Shown here: positions 1 to 6,397 of the stretch, one piece after another
How positions within the stretch are numbered: position 1 is the first letter of the stretch
How the letters are laid out: each line of letters begins with the position of its first letter
Source of the DNA: Chitinophagales bacterium
GTDB lineage: Bacteria > Bacteroidota > Bacteroidia > Chitinophagales > UBA2359
DNA: 13,630 bases
Reading direction: 5' to 3'
NCBI GenBank assembly: GCA_020629335.1
Contig: JAHDDN010000112.1
Coordinates: 1-13,630 of the forward strand
Made by a program: the position numbers and the translations under genes
Notes under the pieces: generated by a model
Seen by the model: only the letters and a program-made list of their open reading frames with translations
What the model was told of the DNA's origin: nothing
Database searches by the model: none

Positions 1-28
1 CATGCCTTGTCTCTACATTAGATGAAGG

Positions 29-59
29 CTCATCGCTATGCACTCATCACTCATCGCTA
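29..59 (+). repeat. 10-bp direct repeat upstream of the GSCFA gene
   Basis: CTCATCGCTA occurs at 29-38 and again at 50-59, with a related CACTCATCA between the copies, immediately before the start codon at 66. It could be a regulatory site or simply low-complexity spacer. No TAnnTTTG promoter was seen here. Confidence 0.4.
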
Positions 60-65
60 AAAAAC

Positions 66-1049
66 ATGTTCCGCACCACCATACCACTCCAACCATATCA
101 CCATCCCATCAATTATGAGCATTCCCTACTCATGATTGGTTCCTGTTTCACCGAGCATATAGGTCATCGATTACAAAATTACCAATTCCCTACCCAACTA
201 AATCCCTTTGGAATCGCCTACAATCCGCTTATAATTGCACAACAATTAAAATACCTGCTAAAAGCAAAAACCTACACCCAAGCAGATCTACTCTACCACA
301 ATGAACAATGGCTCAGCTTAGATCATCATACCCAATTTTCGGACTCTGACCACAATGTTTGTTTAAACAATATAAATAATACGCTCATAGAAAATCATCG
401 ACACATCAATGATAAACCGCGCCTAATACTGACTTTCGGCACAGCTTATGCCTATGAACATACCGAATCAAAAAAGATCGTAGCCAATTGCCATAAAATG
501 CCAGCTAAAGCATTTCGGAAATTCAGAGCCACTCCCGAACAAATCATCGCCCAACTAGGCGATAGCTTAACACAATGGAAAACAGCCTACCCAGCTTTAA
601 GAGTATTACTAACAGTCAGTCCAGTAAGGCACTGGCGAGATGGGGCCATTGAAAATCAAAGAAGCAAAGCGGCGCTTTTGCTAGCCGTTGCAGCTTTAGA
701 AGAGAACTATGATTGGCTAGATTATTTCCCTTCTTATGAAATCATGATGGATGATTTGCGAGATTATCGCTTCTATGGAGGAGATATGTTACATCCCAAT
801 GATACGGCCGTCCATTATATATGGGAACAATTTATGCGAACCTATATAGACGCAGATTGTTTGAATCTAATGCAGCGAATAACTAAACTTCGACAAAGTT
901 TAGCACATCGAGTAAGAAATCCCAAAAGTCAAGCACACCAACAACTGTTGCAACGCCAATTAGCCGAAATAACAGATTTAGAGCAAAAACATACTTTCCT
1001 TAGTTTTGAGCTAGAAAAGCAAGCTTTGAATAAAGCCTTAATTGCTTGA
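66..1049 (+). CDS. GSCFA-domain protein (SGNH-hydrolase-like)
   Basis: This 327-residue protein belongs to the GSCFA family, which is common in Bacteroidota and has no established substrate. The family signature GSCF is at residues 25-28 and is followed by NPFGIAYNP at 46-54. Other blocks I associate with the family are LTFGTAY (122-128), NCHKMP (141-146), TVSPVRH (183-189) and a late D-x-x-H-P (D240, H243, P244). The early Ser plus late Asp/His arrangement resembles SGNH/GDSL esterases, so a hydrolase or acyl-transfer role is a reasonable inference but is not shown. No signal peptide is evident, so it is probably cytoplasmic. The C-terminal 60 residues are helical and charged. The ATG at 66 is preceded only by A-rich sequence, as usual in this phylum. 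It is followed by 175 bases without a gene, so it need not be co-transcribed with the next gene. Family assignment is confident; biochemical role is unknown. Confidence 0.9.
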   Translation: MFRTTIPLQPYHHPINYEHSLLMIGSCFTEHIGHRLQNYQFPTQLNPFGIAYNPLIIAQQLKYLLKAKTYTQADLLYHNEQWLSLDHHTQFSDSDHNVCLNNINNTLIENHRHINDKPRLILTFGTAYAYEHTESKKIVANCHKMPAKAFRKFRATPEQIIAQLGDSLTQWKTAYPALRVLLTVSPVRHWRDGAIENQRSKAALLLAVAALEENYDWLDYFPSYEIMMDDLRDYRFYGGDMLHPNDTAVHYIWEQFMRTYIDADCLNLMQRITKLRQSLAHRVRNPKSQAHQQLLQRQLAEITDLEQKHTFLSFELEKQALNKALIA

Positions 1050-1100
1050 TTTCTAAATAATTGTTAAAAGATGGGTAAGTAGCCGATGAAATGTTTGTAA

Positions 1101-1134
1101 TTTGCTCATTCCTAGTAATACTTACTTACTTTTG
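1101..1134 (+). promoter_or_regulatory. Putative Bacteroidota-type promoter for the BatA-domain gene
   Basis: A -7 element TACTTTTG (1127-1134, consensus TAnnTTTG) lies 22 bases downstream of a TTTG (1101-1104) that can serve as the -33 element. This spacing is slightly longer than the two N20 promoters elsewhere in the window. The predicted transcript would have a leader of roughly 85 bases containing a short ORF at 1163-1228. Confidence 0.5.
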
Positions 1135-1162
1135 TGCGTTTTATTGCGATACATTGACTATT

Positions 1163-1228
1163 ATGGCACAGATTTCGCCGTATAATAGCTCGAAGTTGTC
1201 ATTCAATGAAAATCCGAAAAATTCATGA
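1163..1228 (+). CDS. Possible 21-codon leader ORF overlapping the next gene start
   Basis: An ATG at 1163 opens a 21-residue ORF (MAQISPYNSSKLSFNENPKN followed by S). Its TGA stop overlaps the ATG at 1225 in an ATGA arrangement, the classic geometry for translational coupling. It lies just downstream of the predicted promoter. There is no homology to recognise and the ORF is short enough to arise by chance, so this is a tentative entry. Confidence 0.2.
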   Translation: MAQISPYNSSKLSFNENPKNS

Positions 1229-3249
1229 GTTTTTTATATCCTTCCTTTTTATGGGCGCTTTTAGCTTTAGCGATTCCAATCATCATTCACCTTTTTAACT
1301 TTAGGCGATACAAGACGGTATATTTTACCAATGTTCGTTTTTTAAAGGAGGTAAAAGAAGAGACAACCTCTCGCTCAAAGCTCAAACACATAATGGTCTT
1401 ACTCTCTCGTTTAGGAGCAGTAGCCTTTTTAGTGTTTGCATTTGCTCAGCCTTTTATCCCAAGAGAAGAGACTGAAGTCGTGAAGGGAAATAAGGCGGTT
1501 AGCCTTTATGTCGATAACTCTTTCAGCATGAATGCGCTGTCTAATGATGTATCGCTATTTGAAAAAGCGAAGAAAAAAGCCACTGAAATAGTACAGGCAT
1601 ACGGAGAAACAGATGAATTCAACCTAATTACAAACGATTTTGAAGGCAAACACCAACGCCTTTTCAATAAAGAGGAAGTACTCTCTTACCTAGACGATTT
1701 ACAAGTATCTCCCAATGTACAACCATTATCAAGTGTACTAGAACGACAAAAACAAGTACTAAACGAGTCAGAAGCAGAGCAAAAAAACGTCTTCTTACTA
1801 TCTGACTTCCAAAAAAACATAGTCGATCTAAAGAATGACACCAGCCTAAATATGTTCTTTATTCCACTCCAAGCAGTAGAGCAACAGAATGTATTCATCG
1901 ACTCCGTATGGTTCGAGTCTCCAGTACAAATGCTCAACCAACCAAGTAATTTGTTGGTAAGAATCAATAATACTGGTCAAGCCAATATAGATAACTCCCG
2001 CTTGACACTAAAAATAAACGATCAAACAAAAGCGCTTAAAGAATATAGCGTACAAGCGAAATCTACAGTAGTAGACACACTTACCTTCACCATTACAGAA
2101 GGGGGGTGGCATAATGCAGAACTCAATATCACAGATTATCCAATCACGATGGATGATAGCTACTTCTTTACTTTCGACATCGCTCAAAAAATAGGCATCT
2201 TAGCTATCAATCAATCAGGTTCTAATTCCTACTTAAATGCACTATTTAAGGAAGAGGGCTATTTCAAATACCAAAATCAATCCATCAGTGCCCTAAACTA
2301 TAGCACATTAGGCGAAAACCAATTGATCGTTCTCAACGAACTGAAAGAAATTCCAAGTGGTTTGGCCAGTGAGCTAGAAAGCTATCTCAAAGAAGGGGGG
2401 AGTGTCCTCATACTACCATCATTAGGAATGAATAAGGATTCGTATAATAACTTCTTACGTTCAGTTAAGGTAAATACTTATCAAGCAGCAGTAGATGGGG
2501 AAAAGAATATCGACTTTATTAACGTCAAGCAAGAAATCTTCAAGGACGTATTCGAAAAGTTACCTCGTAACCTCAATTTACCTTCCGCCAATAAGAGCTT
2601 TCCTATGACTCGATTCACTTCGACGAATGAGCAAGTCTTATTGAGATATAGAGATGGCAGTTCTTGTGTCAGTAAGTATAGTGTCGGCAATGGTAAACTA
2701 TACCTTTCATCGGCACCAATGGATAATAAAATCACTACATTACCATCTCACGCCATCTTTGCTCCAATGGTTTACAAAATGGCCCTTGTTGGTGGACAAG
2801 ACAGTCAACTGGCTTATACCATCGGGGAAGATGACCTATTAGAAAGTGATAATGCAGGCCAAACAGGAGAATCTGTTTACAAACTAAAAGGAGCCAAAGA
2901 AGAGTTTATTCCAGGTCAAAAAACGCTTGGTTCTAAATTATTACTATCACTGAATAATCAATTAAAAGAAGCAGGCATTTATCGCTTATTCCTAGAAGAA
3001 AATAGCCCATTAGCCTTCTTTGGTTTCAACTTTGATAGACAAGAATCCATATTAGAATACTTCACTCCAGATAACCTAAAAGAGCAATTTGCAGCAGATA
3101 ATGTCAAGTTCTTAGAAGCAGCAGAAACGGACTTATCGCAAGAAGTAGGCGAGATTGACAAAGGATGGGTACTATGGAAATGGTGTATATTAGCCGCTTT
3201 AGGTTTCTTATTACTAGAAATAATACTACTCAGATTCCTCAAGCAATAA
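1225..3249 (+). CDS. BatA-domain, vWA-like membrane protein
   Basis: This 674-residue inner-membrane protein starts with the BatA (aerotolerance regulator N-terminal) domain. Its hallmarks are the opening FLYPSFLWALLALAIPIIIH, the HLFNFRR boundary, and two membrane segments at about 5-24 and 56-77. A von Willebrand A-like domain follows, with an intact DxSxS metal-site motif (D97-N-S99-F-S101). The middle part (about 320-400) has alternating strands and a GGSVLILPS block reminiscent of a Rossmann or glutamine-amidotransferase-like fold. A third membrane helix (about 649-671) ends the protein. Most of the chain should therefore face the periplasm. Bat-type proteins have been linked to stress tolerance and envelope functions in Bacteroidota, but the role of this stand-alone version is unknown. 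It lies 87 bases upstream of the DUF4199 gene, which has its own promoter. Confidence 0.85.
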   Translation: MSFLYPSFLWALLALAIPIIIHLFNFRRYKTVYFTNVRFLKEVKEETTSRSKLKHIMVLLSRLGAVAFLVFAFAQPFIPREETEVVKGNKAVSLYVDNSFSMNALSNDVSLFEKAKKKATEIVQAYGETDEFNLITNDFEGKHQRLFNKEEVLSYLDDLQVSPNVQPLSSVLERQKQVLNESEAEQKNVFLLSDFQKNIVDLKNDTSLNMFFIPLQAVEQQNVFIDSVWFESPVQMLNQPSNLLVRINNTGQANIDNSRLTLKINDQTKALKEYSVQAKSTVVDTLTFTITEGGWHNAELNITDYPITMDDSYFFTFDIAQKIGILAINQSGSNSYLNALFKEEGYFKYQNQSISALNYSTLGENQLIVLNELKEIPSGLASELESYLKEGGSVLILPSLGMNKDSYNNFLRSVKVNTYQAAVDGEKNIDFINVKQEIFKDVFEKLPRNLNLPSANKSFPMTRFTSTNEQVLLRYRDGSSCVSKYSVGNGKLYLSSAPMDNKITTLPSHAIFAPMVYKMALVGGQDSQLAYTIGEDDLLESDNAGQTGESVYKLKGAKEEFIPGQKTLGSKLLLSLNNQLKEAGIYRLFLEENSPLAFFGFNFDRQESILEYFTPDNLKEQFAADNVKFLEAAETDLSQEVGEIDKGWVLWKWCILAALGFLLLEIILLRFLKQ

Positions 3250-3284
3250 AATAAACAATATATAAGCTTTAAATTAGTTTCACA

Positions 3285-3316
3285 TTTGACATTCTGAATC
3301 AGTATGATTAGCTTTG
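3285..3316 (+). promoter_or_regulatory. Promoter for the DUF4199-glycosyltransferase pair
   Basis: TTTG (3285-3288), a 20-base spacer and TAGCTTTG (3309-3316) give a perfect match to the Bacteroidota primary-sigma pattern TTTG-N(about 20)-TAnnTTTG. The -7 box ends 20 bases before the ATG at 3337, implying a very short 5' leader. It shows that the two downstream genes can be transcribed independently of the BatA-domain gene. Confidence 0.7.
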
Positions 3317-3336
3317 GAATAATAAAATAATAAATC

Positions 3337-3873
3337 ATGTCTCAAGCTTCTCCAATCAATTATGGTCTGAAATTCGGTTTACTAGCAGGTTTTGCGACCA
3401 TTATCATTCAGTTGATACTATATATCATTGATCCAAACATGCTATTTAGTGGCATCGCATTTATACCAAGTATCTTACTTTTAGTTTTAGTGATTTATGC
3501 ACCTATTGCTGCCAAAAGAGCAAATGGAGGATATATCGACTTTTTCCCTGCATTTTTAGCCTCTCTGCTAACTTATGTAGTCAGTGTGATTATAACAAGC
3601 CTTTTTACCTATGTACTCTATAATTTTGTTGATCCTTCTTTGAATCAATTAGTAATAGATCAATCCATAGATACCACAGTAGGCTTTATGGAAGCCATAG
3701 GAGCATCAGAAGAACAAATAGAAGAAGCCATTGATGATATACAAAATACAGAAGGATCTGTGATGAGTTTAGGAAATGTTTTATTTGGTATTGTTAGTGG
3801 AAGTTTCGTCGCTTCTATATTCTGTGCAATCATCGCTCTAATCGTCAAGAAAACAAGAAAATCCAGGTATTAA
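3337..3873 (+). CDS. DUF4199 domain-containing integral membrane protein
   Basis: The 178-residue protein has about four hydrophobic segments (roughly 10-30, 40-57, 68-95 and 141-170) and a short polar loop between the third and fourth that is rich in Glu/Asp (about 118-138). Length and topology fit the DUF4199 family of Bacteroidota, for which no function is established. Its TAA stop shares its last base with the ATG of the following glycosyltransferase (TAATG), so the two are almost certainly translationally coupled. The pairing suggests that it assists the glycosyltransferase, for example in membrane handling of the lipid-linked sugar. That role is inference from context only. The C-terminus is strongly basic (KKTRKSR), consistent with a cytoplasmic end. 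Confidence 0.8.
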   Translation: MSQASPINYGLKFGLLAGFATIIIQLILYIIDPNMLFSGIAFIPSILLLVLVIYAPIAAKRANGGYIDFFPAFLASLLTYVVSVIITSLFTYVLYNFVDPSLNQLVIDQSIDTTVGFMEAIGASEEQIEEAIDDIQNTEGSVMSLGNVLFGIVSGSFVASIFCAIIALIVKKTRKSRY

Positions 3874-4829
3874 TGGATATATCCGTTGTCATTCCCTTAT
3901 TAGATGAAGAAGAATCGCTCCCTGAATTAAGCGCATGGATTGAGCGAGTCATGCAAGCCAATGGTTTCAGCTATGAAATCATTATGATAGATGATGGGAG
4001 TAAAGACAATTCATGGGAAGTCATTCAATCGCTTTCCAAACAAAACCCATCCATCAAAGGCATCCGTTTCCAACGCAATTATGGCAAATCAGCCGCCCTC
4101 AATGAAGGCTTCAATGCCATCCAAGGTGAAGTAGTCATCACGATGGACGCAGATCTCCAAGACAGCCCAGACGAAATACCAGGTCTTTACCAAATGATTA
4201 TGGAAGGCGGTTACGATCTCGTATCAGGCTGGAAGAAAAAACGCTACGATCCCATTACTAAAACGATTCCCACCAAAATCTATAATGGTACCACTCGTTT
4301 CGCCACAGGCATTCAGCTAAATGATATGAACTGCGGCCTAAAAGCCTATCGAAAAAAAGTGGTCAAAAGCATAGAAGTCTATGGCGAAATGCACCGTTAC
4401 ATACCAGTCATCGCCAAATGGGCAGGCTTTCCCAAAATAGGCGAAAAAGTAGTCCAACACCAAGCCCGTAAATACGGTTCTACCAAATTCGGTTTAGACC
4501 GCTTCCTAAATGGTATGTTAGACCTAATGACCATTCTCTTTATCAGTAGATTTGGCAAAAAACCCATGCACTTCTTTGGTGCCATCGGTGTGCTATCCTT
4601 CCTATTAGGATTAGCCATTACCACTTACTTAGTAATTCAAAAAATCTACGGCCTCGCCAATGATTTAGTGTTCAGAGAAGTAACAGATCAGCCATTATTT
4701 TACTTAGCCTTAGTAGCCATTATCATTGGTGTCCAACTATTCCTGGCAGGCTTCATAGGCGAACTAATCAGCCGCTCCAATCCCGATAGAAATCAATACC
4801 TAATCGCAGAAAAACTGAATATTCAGTAA
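3873..4829 (+). CDS. GT2 glycosyltransferase, DPM1/GtrB-like (polyprenol-phosphate sugar transferase)
   Basis: The 318-residue enzyme has a GT-A catalytic domain followed by two membrane helices. Visible motifs are the N-terminal VVIPLLDEEESLPEL strand-loop (residues 5-19), the nucleotide-sugar site DDGS (40-43), the metal-binding DADLQD (92-97), the NCGLKAYR acceptor-side block (153-160) and the ARKYGSTKFG segment (198-207) typical of dolichol/undecaprenol-phosphate mannosyl- or glucosyl-transferases. The helices are at about 233-256 and 274-298, as in GtrB/ArnC-type enzymes. It should transfer a hexose from a nucleotide sugar to undecaprenyl phosphate on the cytoplasmic face of the inner membrane. 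The sugar and the final acceptor cannot be read from sequence. It is coupled by a 1-base overlap to the DUF4199 gene and shares its promoter. No flippase or glycan polymerase is in view. Confidence 0.9.
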   Translation: MDISVVIPLLDEEESLPELSAWIERVMQANGFSYEIIMIDDGSKDNSWEVIQSLSKQNPSIKGIRFQRNYGKSAALNEGFNAIQGEVVITMDADLQDSPDEIPGLYQMIMEGGYDLVSGWKKKRYDPITKTIPTKIYNGTTRFATGIQLNDMNCGLKAYRKKVVKSIEVYGEMHRYIPVIAKWAGFPKIGEKVVQHQARKYGSTKFGLDRFLNGMLDLMTILFISRFGKKPMHFFGAIGVLSFLLGLAITTYLVIQKIYGLANDLVFREVTDQPLFYLALVAIIIGVQLFLAGFIGELISRSNPDRNQYLIAEKLNIQ

Positions 4830-4849
4830 TCACCTTAAAAAATCTATAG

Positions 4850-4864
4850 CAAGCGTCTCGCTTG
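4850..4864. terminator. Short perfect hairpin after the glycosyltransferase gene
   Basis: CAAGCG, a TCT loop and CGCTTG form a perfect 6-bp stem 20 bases downstream of the glycosyltransferase stop codon. There is no strong T-run after it, so it is a weak terminator or a short dispersed palindrome. The rest of 4830-5041 holds no gene that I can support. A second small hairpin (TTCC-GTA-GGAA, 4983-4993) lies close to the 3' end of the convergent HTH gene. Confidence 0.35.
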
Positions 4865-5041
4865 TGATTCTCCTACTTCTACCAATATTAATCTAAGCCG
4901 TTTAAATGTAGGTTTGTATGTTGATGAGTTGGTGGCGGATGGGGAGCAAATCCAAAGCAGCATCGTCATTATTGAATAATGTTTCCGTAGGAACCTTGCA
5001 CCGCAACATCCACAGTCTATAGTCTTAGGTTTTTAAAGGAT

Positions 5042-5581
5042 TTATGCCCTTATTTTTAAAAAATCAGTAACTTTATTAGCCTCACTTATTTTTTTCTCTA
5101 AATCTGTTTTGATTTGATATTCTAGCTCTTTGGAATAAATTCTCCACCAATAGTGGGCTGGTAACTCCCCGTCACTATGTTTTTCTAAACGATACATTAA
5201 TTCTATATTAGGATTTTCTTTAGCATTAATGATGCGGCTTAATTTGGTAGGATGAATGTCTAAGTTTTGAGCAATTTCTTTATTACTTCTATTTGATAAT
5301 TTGATGTACTGCTTTAGTTGATTGGAAAAATTAAAAGCCTCCTCATAAGTATCCTTTTCAAAATACTGCTTCATTAATAATTTCATTTGCATCATATTAC
5401 CAATCAGTATTTCTTTAGGAGTCATGCTTTTTAAACGCTCCAATCGGATCTTTCTAAATTCTTCATCCACCTCTTTTTGCTCTTCAATACTCAATTCCTC
5501 ATTAAATAATACACTATCTGCGATTTCCTCATCAGTGTATTTTTTACGAAGTTCATTATACTTTTTGGTACTATTTTTCAT
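5042..5581 (-). CDS. Xre/HigA-like helix-turn-helix protein (probable antitoxin/autoregulator)
   Basis: The 179-residue protein (from ATG at 5581) has two parts. The first 80 residues are acidic and helical, with a YTDEEIADSVLF block at 15-26 and Glu/Lys-rich helices. Residues about 88-135 are a lambda-repressor-type HTH; RSNKEIAQNLDIHPTKLSRI (98-117) is the helix-turn-helix core. The tail contains PAHYWWRIYSKELEYQI (141-157), similar to the region after the HTH in HigA-like antitoxins. An in-frame GTG sits directly upstream at 5584, but ATG is the likelier start. The gene overlaps the end of the upstream GNAT-like gene by 11 bases and should be translated from the same message. I infer that it binds DNA, represses the operon and may neutralise its partner. 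HTH call is strong; antitoxin role is inferred. Confidence 0.75.
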   Translation of the reverse strand: MKNSTKKYNELRKKYTDEEIADSVLFNEELSIEEQKEVDEEFRKIRLERLKSMTPKEILIGNMMQMKLLMKQYFEKDTYEEAFNFSNQLKQYIKLSNRSNKEIAQNLDIHPTKLSRIINAKENPNIELMYRLEKHSDGELPAHYWWRIYSKELEYQIKTDLEKKISEANKVTDFLKIRA

Positions 5582-6047
5582 CACTTAAGTACTTATTTAT
5601 TAAATTTTGGGCAGATGTTTGTTCTACAGCTAATAAACGTCCATATTGACGAAAACCATATTTTTCTTGATACAGTTTAATTAATTTGGTTTTAGGTTGT
5701 AAAGATACAAATCCATAATAGCCTCTAATAAAAGCTAATTCACAGGCAAATGCCAATAAGCATCCAGCTATATTTTCAGTATTTTTTGAACGTCCTTTAT
5801 TTTTATTACCTAACTCAATTAGATTTAAATGGATTCTATATTCTTCAGGATGATTTATTAATGACATTAAGCCTAATAGATGCTTCTTTTGACCTTTTAT
5901 GCAAATCTTATAAACTTCATTATTCTTCTCTAAATTCCAATCGAAGCCAAATTCTTTAGAAGACTTAATTTGTCTATAATCCGCATCAGTAACAAGTTCA
6001 ATAATAGATTCTAAAACCTCTCCTGTTTTCCTGTTTTTTAATGGCAT
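5571..6047 (-). CDS. GNAT-fold protein with degenerate acetyl-CoA loop (candidate toxin)
   Basis: From the ATG at 6047 this is a 158-residue protein; an in-frame TTG at 6053 is a less likely start. The second half fits the GNAT fold: a strand RIHLNLIEL (71-79), the acetyl-CoA pyrophosphate loop region (81-95), a long helix CLLAFACELAFIRG (96-109), a strand YGFVSL (111-116) and the typical LYQEKYGF block (125-132). The canonical Q/R-x-x-G-x-G/A loop is changed to NKGRSKNTENIAG, so acetyl-CoA binding may be altered. The N-terminal 60 residues resemble no acceptor domain I know. It overlaps the HTH gene by 11 bases, and the pair has the architecture of a type II toxin-antitoxin operon with the putative toxin first. 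Known GNAT toxins acetylate aminoacyl-tRNAs, but they usually pair with ribbon-helix-helix antitoxins. A simple acetyltransferase with its regulator is an alternative. Confidence 0.65.
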   Translation of the reverse strand: MPLKNRKTGEVLESIIELVTDADYRQIKSSKEFGFDWNLEKNNEVYKICIKGQKKHLLGLMSLINHPEEYRIHLNLIELGNKNKGRSKNTENIAGCLLAFACELAFIRGYYGFVSLQPKTKLIKLYQEKYGFRQYGRLLAVEQTSAQNLINKYLSDEK

Positions 6048-6060
6048 TTTCAATTATTAA

Positions 6061-6092
6061 CAACACTAAGGTAAATCAATTAGTTTATCAAA
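6061..6092 (-). promoter_or_regulatory. Promoter of the GNAT/HTH operon
   Basis: On the minus strand TTTG (6092-6089), a 20-base spacer and TAGTGTTG (6068-6061) match the Bacteroidota promoter pattern with one mismatch in the -7 box. Spacing is identical to the promoter at 3285-3316. The box ends 13 bases before the ATG at 6047, giving a very short leader. Autorepression by the HTH product at this site is plausible but not demonstrable from sequence. Confidence 0.55.
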
Positions 6093-6110
6093 TCAATAAA
6101 TTATTTACAT

Positions 6111-6287
6111 TGAACTCGTTTAAAGTTTTTCTACTGGCTTAGAAAATCGCTACTTTTCCGCATTTCTGCGTTATTTTTTAGGCCCATAGCCCTGCTATGA
6201 ACCGAAAAAATGCCTTGAACTACGAAAAATTAGCTGATCCTTACAGGACAGGCTTTCAGCTTCACTAGAAAACTTTAAATGAGTTCA
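6111..6287 (+). repeat. Long imperfect palindrome, copy A of a dispersed family
   Basis: The outer arms pair as TGAACTC-n-TTTAAAGTTTT (from 6111) with AAAACTTTAAATGAGTTCA (ending 6287). The apex is 6166-6217: CTGCGTTA, 12 bases, ATAGC, CCT, GCTAT, 12 bases, TGCCTTG. The two 12-mers pair at 9 of 12 positions, including a T6/A6 run. The right arm is about 13 bases longer than the left, so the stem has bulges. The element fills most of the 344-base gap between the oxidoreductase stop and the GNAT promoter. The same apex occurs at 9524-9575 and 11741-11792 with identical spacing and no gaps. No protein is encoded. Confidence 0.75.
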
Positions 6288-6328
6288 TTTTTTGAAACAA
6301 AATCAGATTCTTATTACAAGCGATTCAA

Positions 6329-6363
6329 TTAAAAAAGTCTGACAGCGAGCAAAGCGAGCGGTC
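6329..6363 (-). terminator. Possible terminator of the FAD/Fe-S oxidoreductase gene
   Basis: Read on the minus strand, a G+C-rich mirror-like stem (GAC-c-GC-tc-GC-ttt-GC-tc-GC-t-GTC, 6363-6341) is followed four bases later by six T residues (6336-6331). It begins 35 bases beyond the stop codon at 6398. The stem contains symmetrical mismatches, so it is imperfect. Its GCGAGC-AAA-GCGAGC content also looks like a small repeat. Confidence 0.4.
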
Positions 6364-6397
6364 TCTCCTCTGAAAGCGAAGCGATCTCACTTCTCGC

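Noticed and set aside
1686..3338. Several minus-strand and alternate-frame ORFs within the BatA-domain gene and its downstream gap
   Set aside because: They overlap a full-length gene with clear domain structure. The minus-strand frames give Ser/Cys-rich, non-protein-like translations and the plus-strand frame at 2654-2842 shows no domain.
4870..5040. Possible gene remnant or transposon end between the glycosyltransferase and HTH genes
   Set aside because: No terminal inverted repeats, no transposase-like translation in any frame I followed, and only very short hairpins.
5750..5959. A 69-residue plus-strand ORF inside the GNAT-like gene
   Set aside because: It is an antisense shadow of the GNAT-like coding sequence, with a low-complexity Tyr/Leu-rich translation.
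6051..6053. TTG as the start of the GNAT-like gene, and similarly GTG at 5582-5584 for the HTH gene
   Set aside because: An ATG follows within two codons in each case (6045-6047 and 5579-5581), so the ATG starts are preferred.
6341..6360. GCGAGC-AAA-GCGAGC as a CRISPR-like or tandem repeat
   Set aside because: There are only two 6-base units with no spacers of constant length; no CRISPR array or cas gene is present in the window.
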